A stretch of DNA of 64,000 bases, from NCBI GenBank assembly GCA_023055425.1, contig JALGPY010000012.1, positions 10,413,922 to 10,477,921 of the forward strand, written 5' to 3'. The translations under genes were made by a program, and so were the position numbers. Below are positions 31,416 to 45,540 of this stretch, one piece after another. Numbering within the stretch: the first letter of the stretch is position 1; the number at the start of each line of letters is the position of its first letter. Below the pieces are notes generated by a model. It was not told the DNA's origin and did no database searches. It saw nothing but the letters and a program-made list of their open reading frames with translations. The DNA comes from Linanthus parryae. Taxonomy: Eukaryota > Streptophyta > Magnoliopsida > Ericales > Polemoniaceae.

Positions 31416-32793
31416 ACTAGGATAACTCAATTGCGAAATAAATGAAGTAATCAAGCCGTCGGGGATTTTGGGTACTTAAGTATTCTTGAACTCGATTTGT
31501 ACCTTACTTGTTAAGTGACTGTTAACTGCTTATTGATAGGTGATCAATGCGAAAACGACTTGCTTATTTCTATGTTTGTTATCCTATGAGCATGTTTTCT
31601 TACTATTTAGAAATTATTTGTCATTGTCGTGTGATGCGTATGCACGTTCCCTTAATTGGTTATGTTATTTTATCGACATGAGAGTATCGACGTTTTGATT
31701 TAGAAGACCATGAGACCTTTCATATTATACCTACGAGCGTGAATTTTAAGATTATATTTTGTTTTGTTTCATTTTGAGTTTATTTGACACGGTCATTTCC
31801 AAATTAGAAATTTTAAACAATAAATTATTTATTTAAACAAAAATGGTTTTCCAAATTATTGGGGTGTCGAGCTACCAAATGCCAAGTGATACGGACCACT
31901 TTGTTTAGCAGTCCGCTGGCGTGACTCTTAGTACGACGGTACTATGAGTTGTACCCGCTGTGTAGACTAAGTTGGAACATTTGAAACACATGCGAGTTGT
32001 GATGGAGAGACACGTTGTGTGAGGACACATAGTGTTCTTTTCCCCCTCGTATGCTTGGAACATTTGAGGTGATTGGTTTATCTAATCCTATATAGGTAAG
32101 ACAATATTTTTCATTCAGATGAGCACAGAAAACTGTAAAGTTTATTTCGATCTGAGTATTTTTCCTAAAAGCTTCGAGATTTGTTTAAATGCTATAAATA
32201 TTTTGAATCGCTTTGTAAACGTGATAACTAGTATGTTGGTCTAGACCTTTCAAAATTTGATGTCGACCCTTTACTTGGGTTAACTTTATATGAACTCCTA
32301 CTGTGACATGAGTGAGAAGAGACTTCAGCGATCCAGAGCTCGTTCCTGTTAATATAGGTGATGCATGTGCATTAGCATTGCATACAACTCTCACGTGCAT
32401 TAGTCCCACTCTCGTAAAGCATGTCATAGTTTCACAAAAAATTTTTATTTTAAGCTTCGGGGACGAAGCTTCGTTTTAAGGGGGATATAATTTAATACTC
32501 CATATGTTAGTTGGGTGCTATTTTGTAATTTTGCAAGTTTGGGCTGGTATGCAGATAGATCTCGTCATGCGGAGAGTGAGATTGAGGAATTTCTTCCAGT
32601 TAAGGTATTTCTAGCTGACCATCTAAGGAAGCCATCTCTTGGGAGCCGAACATCCTACGAGAGCGGTTTATGTGCTTGTCTGATTAAGTCTAATAGACTG
32701 AGTCACTTTGCTGCATTCAACCTGCATTTCATGTATATGGGTAGGTGTAGTGTGAGATCTTCGGGGACGAAGATTCTTTTAAGGTGGGTAGAT

Positions 32794-33116
32794 TGTAACA
32801 CCCCTAATTCCCAAGAGTGTTCTTAGTGCAATATCAAGACTTTGGGGGCGAATTTGTAAATAGTATGTCACGACTTTATAGTTGGCATTTTGGAGTGTTG
32901 GCGATATTTGCAAGTTGTTAGAAAGATTTTGAAACACTACAGATGTTCGGGGTGGTTGTGCAATTATATGAAATTAAGTGGAACCTATAATTCTAGTTGT
33001 ACCCAAAAGTTTGAAAAACTACACTTTCACCCCCTTGCATGTATGCCACATGTCAAACTCCTTGTGACATCTCAAGAGCTAGGGGCAACTCCACTGTCCC
33101 ACTTCACCATCTGCTG

Positions 33117-33189
<73 letters not shown>

Positions 33190-34266
33190 ACATCAATTTC
33201 ATCTGCTTCCTCTTTCATCACCACCACTTCTCCACCACAATCACCACCGTCTCTTCTCCTCTTCCTGAAATGCTACTACCAGATGTAGCCACCAACACAA
33301 GGATTAAAACGCACAAAACAATTTCGAAAAAGATAGAAAATCGAGTGAGAAATCCGAGTTTGAAGGTAAGAACCCTAGTTCGGTATTTCGTCGATTTCTC
33401 CCTTCTCGTTGCAACCCATCGAAATTAACCCACGCATTCTTGTTCCTTGTGTTGAGGCGAGTCCGGGAAGCACAAGCATGGCCCCAATTTGACAATTTTT
33501 GCTCCGGCCACCATGCATGCCGAACCCATCCGCCGTCAAACCTCCATAGCCGCCGGATTCTTGGTAAGATCTCATTTCTTGCTCATTTTTGTTGGGCATT
33601 GCACCAAAAATGATCCTTAGGACACGAATAACCTATTTAGCAGTCTGTGGCGTGACTCTTAGTACGACGGTACTATGAGTTGTACCCGCTGTGTAGACTA
33701 TAGTATGTTGGTCTAGACCTTTCAAAATTTGATGTCAACCTTTTACTTGGGTTAACTTTATATGAACTCCTACTGTGACACGAGTGAGATGAGACTTCAG
33801 CGATCGAGAGCTCGTTCCTGTTAATATAGGTGATCCATGTGCATTAGCATTGCATACAACTCTCATGTGCATTAGTCCCACTCTCGTAAAGCATGTTATA
33901 GTTTCACAAAAATGTTTTCTTTTAAGCTTCGGGGACGAAGCTTCGTTTTAAGGGGGATATAATGTAATACTCCGTATGTTAGTTGGGTGCTATTTTGTAA
34001 TTTTGCAAGTTTGGGATGGTATGTAGTATAGATCCCGTCATGCGGAGAGTGAGATTGAGGAATTTCTTCCAGTTAAGGTATTTCTAGCTGACCATCTAAG
34101 GAAGCCATCTCTTGGGAGCCGAACAACCTACGAGAGCGGTTTATGTGCTTGTCTGATTAAGTCTAATAGACTGAGTCGCTTTGCTGCATTCAACCTGCAT
34201 TTCATGTATATGGGTAGGTGTAGTGTGAGATCTTCGGGGACGAAGATTCTTTTAAGGTGGGTAGAT
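32794..34266 (+). repeat. Array unit 4, short and chimeric (1,473 bp)
   Basis: After about 845 bp it jumps from CCTATTTAGCA to GTCTGTGGCGTG near 33640, losing the primer site and much of the middle. The part after the jump carries the same approximately 250-bp gap as unit 1 (GACTATAGTATGTTGG), so it looks like a recombinant with a unit-1-like tail. Confidence 0.85.
33118..33187 (+). repeat. Expanded (GA)n microsatellite in unit 4
   Basis: About 65-70 bases of uninterrupted AG. The same tract in other units is roughly 19-41 bases (near 9413, 11880, 14617, 34592, 37327, 40057, 42797 and 45509). Confidence 0.95.
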
Positions 34267-34588
34267 TGTAACACCCCTAATTCCCGAGAGTGTTCTTAGT
34301 GCAATATCAAGACTTTGGGGGCGAATTTGTAAATAGTATGTCACGACTTTATAGTTGGCATTTTGGAGTGTTGGCAATATTTACAAGTTGTTAGAATGAT
34401 TTTGAAGCACTAAAGATGTTCGGGGTGGTTGTGCAATTATTTGAAATTAAGTGGAACCTATAATTCTAGTTGTACCCAAAAGTTTGAAAACTACACTTTC
34501 ACCCCCCTTGCATGTATGCCACTTGTCCAACTCCTTGTGACATCTCAAGAGCTATGGGCAATTCCACTCTCCTACTTCACCATATGCT

Positions 34589-34632
<44 letters not shown>

Positions 34633-37002
34633 ACATCAACTTCCTCTTCTTCCTCTTTCATCACCACCACATCTTCACCACAACCTCTACCGTCTCTTCT
34701 CCTCTTCCCGAACTGCTACTACCGGAGGTAGCCACCAACACCAGGAGTAAAACGCACAAAACAATTTCGAAAAAGATGGAGTATCGAGTGAGAAATCCGA
34801 GTTTGAAGGTAAGAACCCTAGTTCGGTATTTCATCGATTTCTCCCTTCTCGTTGCAACCCATCGAAATTAACCCACACATTCTTTTTCCTTGTGTTGAGG
34901 CGAGTTCGGGAAGCACAAGCATGGCCCCCAATTCGACAATTTTTGCTCCGGCCACCATGCATGCCGAACCCATCCGCCGTCAAACCTCCATAGCCACCGG
35001 ATTCTTGGTAAGATCTCATTTCTTGCTCATTTTTGTTGGGCATTGCACCAAAAATGATCCTTAGGACACGAATAACCTATTTAGCAACCTCTAATCTGCC
35101 CAGAATGTGGTGAGGATCAAGTTTGATTCCTTGTTTCATCCATTTTGTTCGTTTTTTGGAACATAAACAGCCTATGTTCAAATGCTTGTATCTCCCTCGT
35201 TTTTGGTCCGTTTTGAACGATCTTTAGCTTTGTGGAATCCTTGAAGAATTTTCTACAACTTTCGTGTTGATTTCTTGGTCCAATTCAATCTCTAACAAGC
35301 TTGAAATTGGGGTTAAATTTGTTGTGTTCGTGTGTTCTAGCTTCAATGTTCATGCTGAGTTTTTCCTCACCTCCATTTTGATCCAACTTTGGACTCTTGT
35401 ATCTTCCTCGTTTTTAATCCGTTTTTGATGGTTCTTAGCTTTCTGGAAATCCTGGACATAGCTCTACAACTCTCATTCAGATTTCTTTGTTTGATTTCAA
35501 GTATAACATGTCTAAATTTAGCCTTGAATAGGGCTGGTATCAGAGCATCGGTTCTCCGGTTAATGTGCTTGATCGATATTCATTAGTAGAGCATAAGAAA
35601 GATAAAATGTTTTCAAAACATAAAGTTGACTAGGATAACTCAATTGCGAAATAAATGAAGTAATCAAGCCGTCGGGGAGTTTGGGTACTTAAGTATTCTT
35701 GAACTCGATTTGTACCTTACTTGTTAAGTGACTGTTAACTGCTTATTGATATGTGATCAATGCGAAAACGACTTGCTTATTTATACGTTTGTTATCCTAT
35801 GAGCATGTTTTCTTACTATATAGAAATGATTTGTCATTGTCGTGTGATGCGTATGCACGTTCTCTTAATTGGTTATTTTATTTTATCGACATGAGAGTAT
35901 CGACGTTTTGATTTAGAATACCATGAGACCTTTCATATTATACCAACGAGCGTGAATTTTAAGATTATTTTTTTTTTTTTCATTTTGAGTTTATTTGACA
36001 CGGTCATTTCCAAATTAGAAATTTTAAACAATAAATTATTTATTTAAACAAAAATGGTTTTCCAAATTATTGGGGTGTCGAGCTACCAAATGCCAAGTGA
36101 TATGGACCACTTTGTTTAGCAGTCCGCTGGCGTGACTCTTAGTACGACGGTACTATGAGTTGTACCCGCTGTGTAGACTAAGTTGGAACATTTGAAACAT
36201 ATGCGAGTTGTGATGGAGAGACACGTTGTGTGACGACACATAGTGTTCTTTTCCCCCTCGTATGCGTGGAACATTTGAGGTGATTGGTTTATCTAATCCT
36301 ATATAGGTAAGACAATATTTTTCATGCGGATGAGCAAAGAAATCTGACAAGTTAATTTCGATCAGAGTATTTTTCCTAAAATCTTCGAGATTTGTTTAAA
36401 TGGTATAAAATTTTCGAATCGCTTTGTAAACGTGATAACTAGTATGTTGGTCTTGACCTTTCAAAATTTGATGTTGACCTTTTACTTGGGTTAACTTTAT
36501 ATGAACTCCTACTGTGACACGAGTGAGAAGAGACTTCAGCGATCGAGAGCTCGTTCCTGTTAATATAGGTGATGCATGTGCATTAGCATTGCATACAACT
36601 CTCACGTGCATTAGTCCCACTCTCCTAAAGCATGTCATAGTTTCACAAAAATTTCTTTCAAGCTTCGGGGACGAAGCTTCGTTTTAAGGGGGATATAATG
36701 TAATACTCTGTATGTTAGTTGGGTGCTATTTTGTAAGTTTGCAAGTTTGGGCTGGTATGTAGTATAGATCCCGTCATGCGGAGAGTGAGATTGAGGAATG
36801 TCTTCCAGTTAAGGTATTTCTAGCTGACCATATAAGGAAGCCATCTCTTGGGAGCCGAACATCCTACGAAAGCGGTTTATGTGCTTGTCTGATTAAGTCT
36901 AATAGACTGAGTCGCTTTGCTGCATTCAACCTGCACTTCATGTATATGGGTAGGTATAGTGTGAGATCTTCGGGGACGAAGATTCTTTTAAGGTGGGTAG
37001 AT
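34267..37002 (+). repeat. Array unit 5 (2,736 bp)
   Basis: A full unit. Its first 600 bases share private variants with unit 7 (TTTACAAG, GCACTAAAGATG, GAGCTATGGGCAATTCC). Its second half (35616-36650) is almost identical to that of unit 6 (38347-39390). Confidence 0.87.
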
Positions 37003-37327
37003 TGTAACACCCCTAATTCCCGAGAGTGTTCTTAGTGCAATATCAAGACTTTGGGGCGAATTTTTAAATAGTATGTCACGACTTTACAGTTGGCATTTTG
37101 GAGTGTTGGCAATATTTGCAAGTTGTTAGAATGATTTTGAAGCACTACAGATGTTCGGGGTGGTTGTGCAATTATTTGAAATTAAGTGGAACCTATAATT
37201 CTAGTTGTACCCAAAAGTTTGAAAAATTACACTTTCACCCCCCTTGCATGTATGCCACTTGTCCAACTCCTTGTGACATCTCAAGAGCTAGGGGCAACTC
37301 CACTCTCCCACTTCACTATCTGCTGAA

Positions 37328-37360
<33 letters not shown>

Positions 37361-39732
37361 CTACATCAACTTCCTCTTCTTCCTCCTTCATCACCACCAC
37401 TTCTCCACCACAATCTCCACCGTCTCTTCTCCACTTCCCGAACTGCTACTACCAGAGGTAGCCACCAACACCAGGAGTAAAACGCACAAAACAATTTCGA
37501 AAAAGATGGAGTATCGAGTGAGAAATCCGAGTTTGAAGGTAAGAACCCTTGTTCGGTATTTCGTCGATTTCTCCCTTCTCGTTGCAATCCATCGAAATTA
37601 ACCCACACATTCTTGTTCCTTGTGTTGAGGCGAGTCCGGGAAGCACAAGCATGGCCCCCAATTCGACAATTTTTGCTCCAGCCACCATGCATGTCAATCC
37701 CATCTGCCGTCAAACCTCCATAGCCACCGGATTCTTGGTAAGATCTCATTTCTTGCTCATTTTTGTTGGGTATTGCAGAAAAATGACCCTTAGGACACGA
37801 ATTACCTATTTAGCAACCTCTAATCTGCCCAGAATGTGGTTAGGATCGAGTTTGATTCCTTGTTTCATCTATTTTGTTCGTTTTTTGGAACATAAAATGC
37901 CTATGTTCAAATGCTTGTATCTCCCTCGTTTTTGGTCTGTTTTGGACGATCTTTAGCTTTCTGGAATCCTTGAAGAATTGTCTACAACTTTCGTGTTGAT
38001 TTCTTGGTCCAATTCGATCTCTAACAAGCTTGAAATTGGGGTTAAAGTGGCTGTGTTCGTGTGTTCTAGCTTCAATGTTCATGCTGAGTTTTTCCTCACC
38101 TCCATTTTGATCCTAATTTGGACTCTTGTATCTTCCTCTTTATTAATCTGTTTTTGAAGGTTCTTAGCTTTCTGGAAAGCCTGGACATAGCTCTAAAACT
38201 CTCATTAAGATTTCTTTGTTTGATTTCAAGTCTAACCTGTCTAAATTTGGCCTTGAATAGGGCTGGTATCAGAGCATCGGTTCTCCGGTTAAAGTGCTTG
38301 ATCGATTTTCATTAGTAGAGCGTAAGAAAGATAAAATGTTTTCAAAACATAAAGTTGACTAGGATAACTCAATTGCGAAATAAATGAAGTAATCAAGCCG
38401 TCGGGGAGTTTGGGTACTTAAGTATTCTTGAACTCGATTTGTACCTTACTTGTTAAGTGACTGTTAACTGCTTATTGATATGTGATCAATGCGAAAACGA
38501 CTTGCTTATTTATACGTTTGTTATCCTATGAGCATGTTTTCTTACTATATAGAAATGATTTGTCATTGTCGTGTGATGCGTATGCACGTTCTCTTAATTG
38601 GTTATTTTATTTTATCGACATGAGAGTATCGACGTTTTGATTTAGAATACCATGAGACCTTTCATATTATACCAACGAGCGTGAATTTTAAGATTATTTT
38701 TTTTTTTTTTCATTTTGAGTTTATTTGACACGGTCATTTCCAAATTAGAAATTTTAAACAATAAATTATTTATTTAAACAAAAATGGTTTTCCAAATTAT
38801 TGGGGTGTCGAGCTACCAAATGCCAAGTGATATGGACCACTTTGTTTAGCAGTCCGCTGGCGTGACTCTTAGTACGACGGTACTATGAGTTGTACCCGCT
38901 GTGTAGACTAAGTTGGAACATTTGAAACATATGCGAGTTGTGATGGAGAGACACGTTGTGTGACGACACATAGTGTTCTTTTCCCCCTCGTATGCGTGGA
39001 ACATTTGAGGTGATTGGTTTATCTAATCCTATATAGGTAAGACAATATTTTTCATGCGGATGAGCAAAGAAATCTGACAAGTTAATTTCGATCAGAGTAT
39101 TTTTCCTAAAATCTTCGAGATTTGTTTAAATGGTATAAAATTTTCGAATCGCTTTGTAAACGTGATAACTAGTATGTTGGTCTTGACCTTTCAAAATTTG
39201 ATGTTGACCTTTTACTTGGGTTAACTTTATATGAACTCCTACTGTGACACGAGTGAGAAGAGACTTCAGCGATCGAGAGCTCGTTCCTGTTAATATAGGT
39301 GATGCATGTGCATTAGCATTGCATACAACTCTCACGTGCATTAGTCCCACTCTCGTAAAGCATGTCATAGTTTCACAAAAATTTCTTTTAAGCTTCGGGG
39401 ACGAAGCTTCGTTTTAAGGGGGATATAATGTAATACTCCGTATGTTAGTTGGGTGCTATTTTGTAATTTTGCAAGTTTGGGCTGGTATGTAGTATAGATC
39501 CCGTCATGCGGAGAGTAAGATTGAGGAATTTCTTCCAGTTAAGGTATTTCTAGCTGACCATCTAAGGAAGCCATCTCCTGGTAGCCGAACATCCTACGAG
39601 AGTGGTTTATGTGCTTGTCTGATTAAGTCTAATAGACTGAGTCGCTTTGCTGCATTCAACCTGCATTTCATGTATATGGGTAGGTGTAGTGTGAGATCTT
39701 CGGGGACGAAGATTCTTTTAAGGTGGGTAGAT
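37003..39732 (+). repeat. Array unit 6 (2,730 bp)
   Basis: A full unit with a GATA interruption in its (GA)n tract (37327-37361). Its second half shares private variants with unit 5, including a poly-T run near 38697-38710. Confidence 0.87.
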
Positions 39733-40054
39733 TGTAACACCCCTAATTCCCGAGAGTGTTCTTAGTGCAATATCAAGACTTTGGGGGCGAATTTGTAAAT
39801 AGTATGTCACGACTTTATAGTTGGCATTTTGGAGTGTTGGCAATATTTACAAGTTGTTAGAATGATTTTGAAGCACTAAAGATGTTCGGGGTGGTTGTGC
39901 AATTATTTGAAATTAAGTGGAACCTATAATTCTAGTTGTACCCAAAAGTTTGAAAACTACACTTTCACCCCTCTTGCATGTATGCCACTTGTCCAACTCC
40001 TTGTGACATCTCAAGAGCTATGGGCAATTCCACTCTCCTACTTCACCATATGCT

Positions 40055-40098
<44 letters not shown>

Positions 40099-42470
40099 AC
40101 ATCAACTTCCTCTTCTTCCTCTTTCATCACCACCACTTCTTCACCACAACCTCTACCGTCTCTTCTCCTCTTCCCGAACTGCTACTACCGGAGGTAGCCA
40201 CCAACACCAGGAGTAAAACGCACAAAACAATTTCGAAAAAGATGGAGTATCGAGTGAGAAATCCGAGTTTGAAGGTAAGAACCCTAGTTCGGTATTTCGT
40301 CGATTTCTTCCTTCATGTTGCAACCAATTGCAATTAACCCACACATTCTTGTTCCTTGTGTTGAGGCGAGTCCGGGAAGCACAAGCATGGCCCCCAATTC
40401 GACAATTTTTGCTCCGGCCACCATGCATGCCGAACCCATCCACCGTCAAACCTCCATAGCCACCGGATTCTTGGTAAGATCTCATTTCTTGCTCATTTTT
40501 GTTGGGTATTGCAGCAAAATGATTCTTAGGACACGAATAACCTATTTAGCAACCTCTAATCTGCCCAGAATGTGGTTAGGATCGAGTTTGATTCCTTGTT
40601 TCATCCATTTTGTTTGTTTATTTGGAACATAAAATGCCTATGTTCAAATGCTTGTATCTCCCTCGTTTTTGGTCTGTTTTGATCGATCTTTAGCTTTCTG
40701 GAATCCTTGAAGAATTGTCTACAACTTTCGTATTGATTTCTTGGTCCAATTCGATCTCTAACAAGCTTGAAATTGGGGTTAAAGTGGCTGTGTTCGTGTG
40801 TTCTAGCTTCAATGTTCATGCTGAGTTTTTCCTCACCTCCATTTTGATCCAACTTTGGACTCTTGTCTCTTTCTCGTTATTAATCCGTTTTGGAAGGTTC
40901 TTAGCTTTCTGGAAAGCCTGGACATAGCTCTAAAACTCTCATTAAGATTTCTTTGTTTGATTTCAAGTCTAACCTGTCTAAATTTGGCCTTGAATAGGGC
41001 TGGTATCAGAGCATCGGTTCTCCGGTTAAGTTGCTTGATCGATTTTCATTAGTAGAGCATAAGAAAGATAAAATGTTTTCAAAACTTAAAATTGACTAGG
41101 ATAACTCAATTGTGAAATAAATGAAGTAATCAAGCCGTCGGGGAGTTTGGGTACTTAAGTATTCTTGAACTCGATTTGTACCTTACTTGTTAAGTGACTG
41201 TTAACTGCTTATTGATATGTGATCAATGCGAAAACGACTTGCTTATTTATACGTTTGTTATCATATGAGCATGTTTTCTTACTATATAGAAATGATTTGT
41301 CATTGTCGTGTGATGCGTATGCACGTTCCCTTAATTGGTTATGTTATTTTATCGACATGAGAGTATCTACGTTTTGATTTAGAAGACCATGAGACCTTTC
41401 ATATTATACCTACGAGCGTGAATTTTAAGATTATATTTTGTTTTGTTTCATTTTGAGTTTATTTGACACGGTTATTTTCAAATTAGAAATTTTAAACAAT
41501 AAATTATTTATTTAAATAAAAATGGTTTTCCAAATAATTGGGGTGTCGAGCTACCAAATGCCAAGTGATATGGACCACTTTGTTTAGCAGTCCGCTGGCG
41601 TGACTCTTAGTACGACGGTACTATGAGTTGTACCCGCTGTGTAGACTAAGTTGGAACATTTGAAACACATGCGAGTTGTGATGGAGAAACACGTTGTGTG
41701 ACGACACATAGTGTTCTTTTCCCCTTTGTATGCGTGGAACATTTGAGGTGATTGATTTATCTAATCCTATATAGGTAAGACAATATTTTTCATGCGGATG
41801 AGCATAGAAATCTGACAAGTTAATTTCGATCAGAGTATTATTCCTAAAAGCTTCGAGATTTGTTTAAATGCTATAAAATTTTCGAATCGCTTTGTAAATG
41901 TGATAACTAGTATGTTGGTCTAGACCTTTCAAAATTTGATGTTGACCTTTGACTTGGGTTAACTTTATATGAACTCCTACTGTGACACGAGTGAGAAGAG
42001 ACTTCAGTGATCGAGAGCTCGTTCCTGTTAATATAGGTGATGCATGTGCATTAGCATTGCATACAACTCTCACGTGCATTAGTCCCACTCTCGTAAAGCA
42101 TGTCATAGTTTCACAAAAATTTCTTTTAAGATTCGGGGACGAAGCTTCGTTTTAAGGGGGATATACTGTAATACTCCGTATGTTAGTTGGGTGCTATTTT
42201 GAAATTTTGCAAGTTTGGGCTGGTATGTAGTATAGATCCCGTCATGCGGAGAGTGAGATTGAGTACTTTCTTCCGGTTAAGGTATTTCTAGCTGACCATC
42301 TAAGGAAGCCATCTCCTGGGAGCCGAACATCCTACGAGAGTGGTTTATGTGCTTGACTGATTAAGTCTAATAGAGTGAGTCGCTTTGCTGCATTCAACCT
42401 GCATTTCATGTATATGGGTAGGTGTAGTGTGAGATCTTCGGGGACGAAGATTCTTTTAAGGTGGGTAGAT
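39733..42470 (+). repeat. Array unit 7 (2,738 bp)
   Basis: A full unit. Its start resembles unit 5. From about 41090 it is nearly identical to unit 8, including GTATCTACG and AACAATTTGAGG-region variants. Confidence 0.86.
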
Positions 42471-42792
42471 TGTAACACCCCTAATTTCCGAGAGTGTTCT
42501 TAGTGCAATATCAAGACTTTGGGGGCGAATTTGTAAATAGTAAGTCACGACTTTATAGTTGGCATTTTGGAGTGTTGGCAATATTTGCAAGTTGTTAGAA
42601 TGATTTTGAAGCACTACAGATGTTCGGGGTGGTTGTGCAATTATTTGAAATTAAGTGGAACCTATAATTCTAGTTGTACCCAAAAGTTTGAAAAACTACA
42701 CTTTCAACCCCTTGCATGTATGCCATTTGTCCAACTCCTTGTGACATCTCCAGAGCTAGGGGCAACTCCACTCTCCCACTTCACCATCTGCT

Positions 42793-42828
<36 letters not shown>

Positions 42829-45182
42829 ACATCAACTTCCTCTTCTTCATCCTTCATCACCACCACTTCTCCACCACAATCTCCACCGTCTCTTCTCCTA
42901 CTGGAGGTAGCCACCAACACCAGGAGTAAAACGCACAAAACAATTTCGAAAAAGATGGAGTATTGAGTGAGAAATCTGAGTTTGAAGGTAAGAACCCTAG
43001 TTCGGTATTTCGTCGATCTCTCCCTTCTCGTTGCAACCCATTGAAATTAACCCACACATTCTTGTTCCTTGTGTTGAGGCGAGTCCGGGAAGCACCAGCA
43101 TGGCCTCCAATTCGACAATTTTTGCTCCGGATACCATGCATGCCGAACCCATCCGCCGTCAAACCTCCATAGCCACCGGATTCTTGGTAAGCTCTCATTT
43201 CTTGCTCATTTTTGTTGGGTATTACACCAAAATGGTCCTTAGGACACGAATAACCTATTTAGCAACCTCTAATCTGCCCAGAATGTGGTTAGGATCGAGT
43301 TTGATTCCTTGTTTCATCTATTTTGTTCGTTTTTTGGAACATAAAATGCCTATGTTCAAATGCTTGTATCTCCCTCGTTTTTGGTCTGTTTTGGACGATC
43401 TTTAGCTTTCTGGAATCCTTGAAGAATTGTCTACAACTTTCGTGTTGATTTCTTGGTCCAATTCGATCTCTAACAAGCTTGAAATTGGGGTTAAAGTGGC
43501 TGTGTTCGTGTGTTCTAGCTTCAATGTTCATGCTGAGTTTTTCCTCACCTCCATTTTGATCCAACTTTGGACTCTTGTCTCTTTCTCGTTATTAATCCGT
43601 TTTGGAAGGTTCTTAGCTTTCTGGAAAGCCTGGACATAGCTCTAAAACTCTCATTAAGATTTCTTTGTTTGATTTCAAGTCTAACCTGTCTAAATTTGGC
43701 CTTGAATAGGGCTGGTATCAGAGCATCGGTTCTCCGGTTAAAGTGCTTGATCGATTTTCATTAGTAGAGCATAAGAAAGATAAAATGTTTTCAAAACTTA
43801 AAATTGACTAGGATAACTCAATTGTGAAATAAATGAAGTAATCAAGCCGTCGGGGAGTTTGGGTACTTAAGTATTCTTGAACTCGATTTGTACCTTACTT
43901 GTTAAGTGACTGTTAACTGCTTATTGATATGTGATCAATGCGAAAACGACTTGCTTATTTATACGTTTGTTATCATATGAGCATGTTTTCTTACTATATA
44001 GAAATGATTTGTCATTGTCGTGTGATGCGTATGCACGTTCCCTTAATTGGTTATGTTATTTTATCGACATGAGAGTATCTACGTTTTGATTTAGAAGACC
44101 ATGAGACCTTTCATATTATACCTACGAGCGTGAATTTTAAGATTATATTTTGTTTTGTTTCATTTTGAGTTTATTTGACACGGTCATTTTCAAATTAGAA
44201 ATTTTAAAAAATAAATTATTTATTTAAATAAAAATGGTTTTCCAAATAATTGGGGTGTCGAGCTACCAAATGCCAAGTGATATGGACCACTTTGTTTAGC
44301 AGTCCGCTGGCGTGACTCTTAGTACGACGGTACTATGAGTTGTACCCGCTGTGTAGACTAAGTTGGAACATTTGAAACACATGCGAGTTGTGATGGAGAA
44401 ACACGTTGTGTGACGACACATAGTGTTCTTTTCCCCTTTGTATGCGTGGAACATTTGAGGTGATTGATTTATCTAATCCTATATAGGTAAGACAATATTT
44501 TTCATGCGGATGAGCATAGAAATCTGACAAGTTAATTTCGATCAGAGTATTATTCCTAAAAGCTTCGAGATTTGTTTAAATGCTATAAAATTTTCGAATC
44601 GCTTTGTAAATGTGATAACTAGTATGTTGGTCTAGACCTTTCAAAATTTGATGTTGACCTTTGACTTGGGTTAACTTTATATGAACTCCTACTGTGACAC
44701 GAGTGAGAAGAGACTTCAGTGATCGAGAGCTCGTTCCTGTTAATATAGGTGATGCATGTGCATTAGCATTGCATACAACTCTCACGTGCATTAGTCCCAC
44801 TCTCGTAAAGCATGTCATAGTTTCACAAAAATTTCTTTTAAGATTCGGGGACGAAGCTTCGTTTTAAGGGGAATATAATGTAATACTCCGTATGTTAGTT
44901 GGGTGCTATTTTGTAATTTTGCAAGTTTGGGCTGGTATGTAGTATAGATCCCGTCATGCGGAGAGTGAGATTGAGTACTTTCTTCCGGTTAAGGTATTTC
45001 TAGCTGACCATCTAAGGAAGCCATCTCCTGGGAGCCGAACATCCTACGAGAGTGGTTTATGTGCTTGACTGATTAAGTCTAATAGAGTGAGTCGCTTTGC
45101 TGCATTCAACCTGCATTTCATGTATATGGGTAGGTGTAGTGTGAGATCTTCGGGGACGAAGATTCTTTTAAGGTGGGTAGAT
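42471..45182 (+). repeat. Array unit 8 (2,712 bp)
   Basis: A full unit. It and the start of the terminal LTR (45183-46090) share a 15-bp loss near the TCTCCTACTGGAGG sequence and are almost identical, which suggests a recent duplication. Confidence 0.87.
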
Positions 45183-45504
45183 TGTAACACCCCTAATTTC
45201 CGAGAGTGTTCTTAGTGCAATATCAAGACTTTGGGGGCGAATTTGTAAATAGTAAGTCACGACTTTATAGTTGGCATTTTGGAGTGTTGGCAATATTTGC
45301 AAGTTGTTAGAATGATTTTGAAGCACTACAGATGTTCGGGGTGGTTGTGCAATTATTTGAAATTAAGTGGAACCTATAATTCTAGTTGTACCCAAAAGTT
45401 TGAAAAACTACACTTTCACCCCCTTGCATGTATGCCATTTGTCCAACTCCTTGTGACATCTCCAGAGCTAGGGGCAACTCCACTCTCCCACTTCACCATC
45501 TGCT

Positions 45505-45540
<36 letters not shown>

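Larger units (their letters stand above)
14288..32793 (+). repeat. Array unit 3, interrupted by Tat-1
   Basis: The unit's own sequence is 14288-15635 plus 31421-32793, with ACTAG duplicated at 15631-15635 and 31416-31420. Removing Tat-1 and one copy of the duplication gives a unit of about 2,721 bp that matches its neighbours across the junction (GACTAGGATAACTCAA). Confidence 0.9.
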
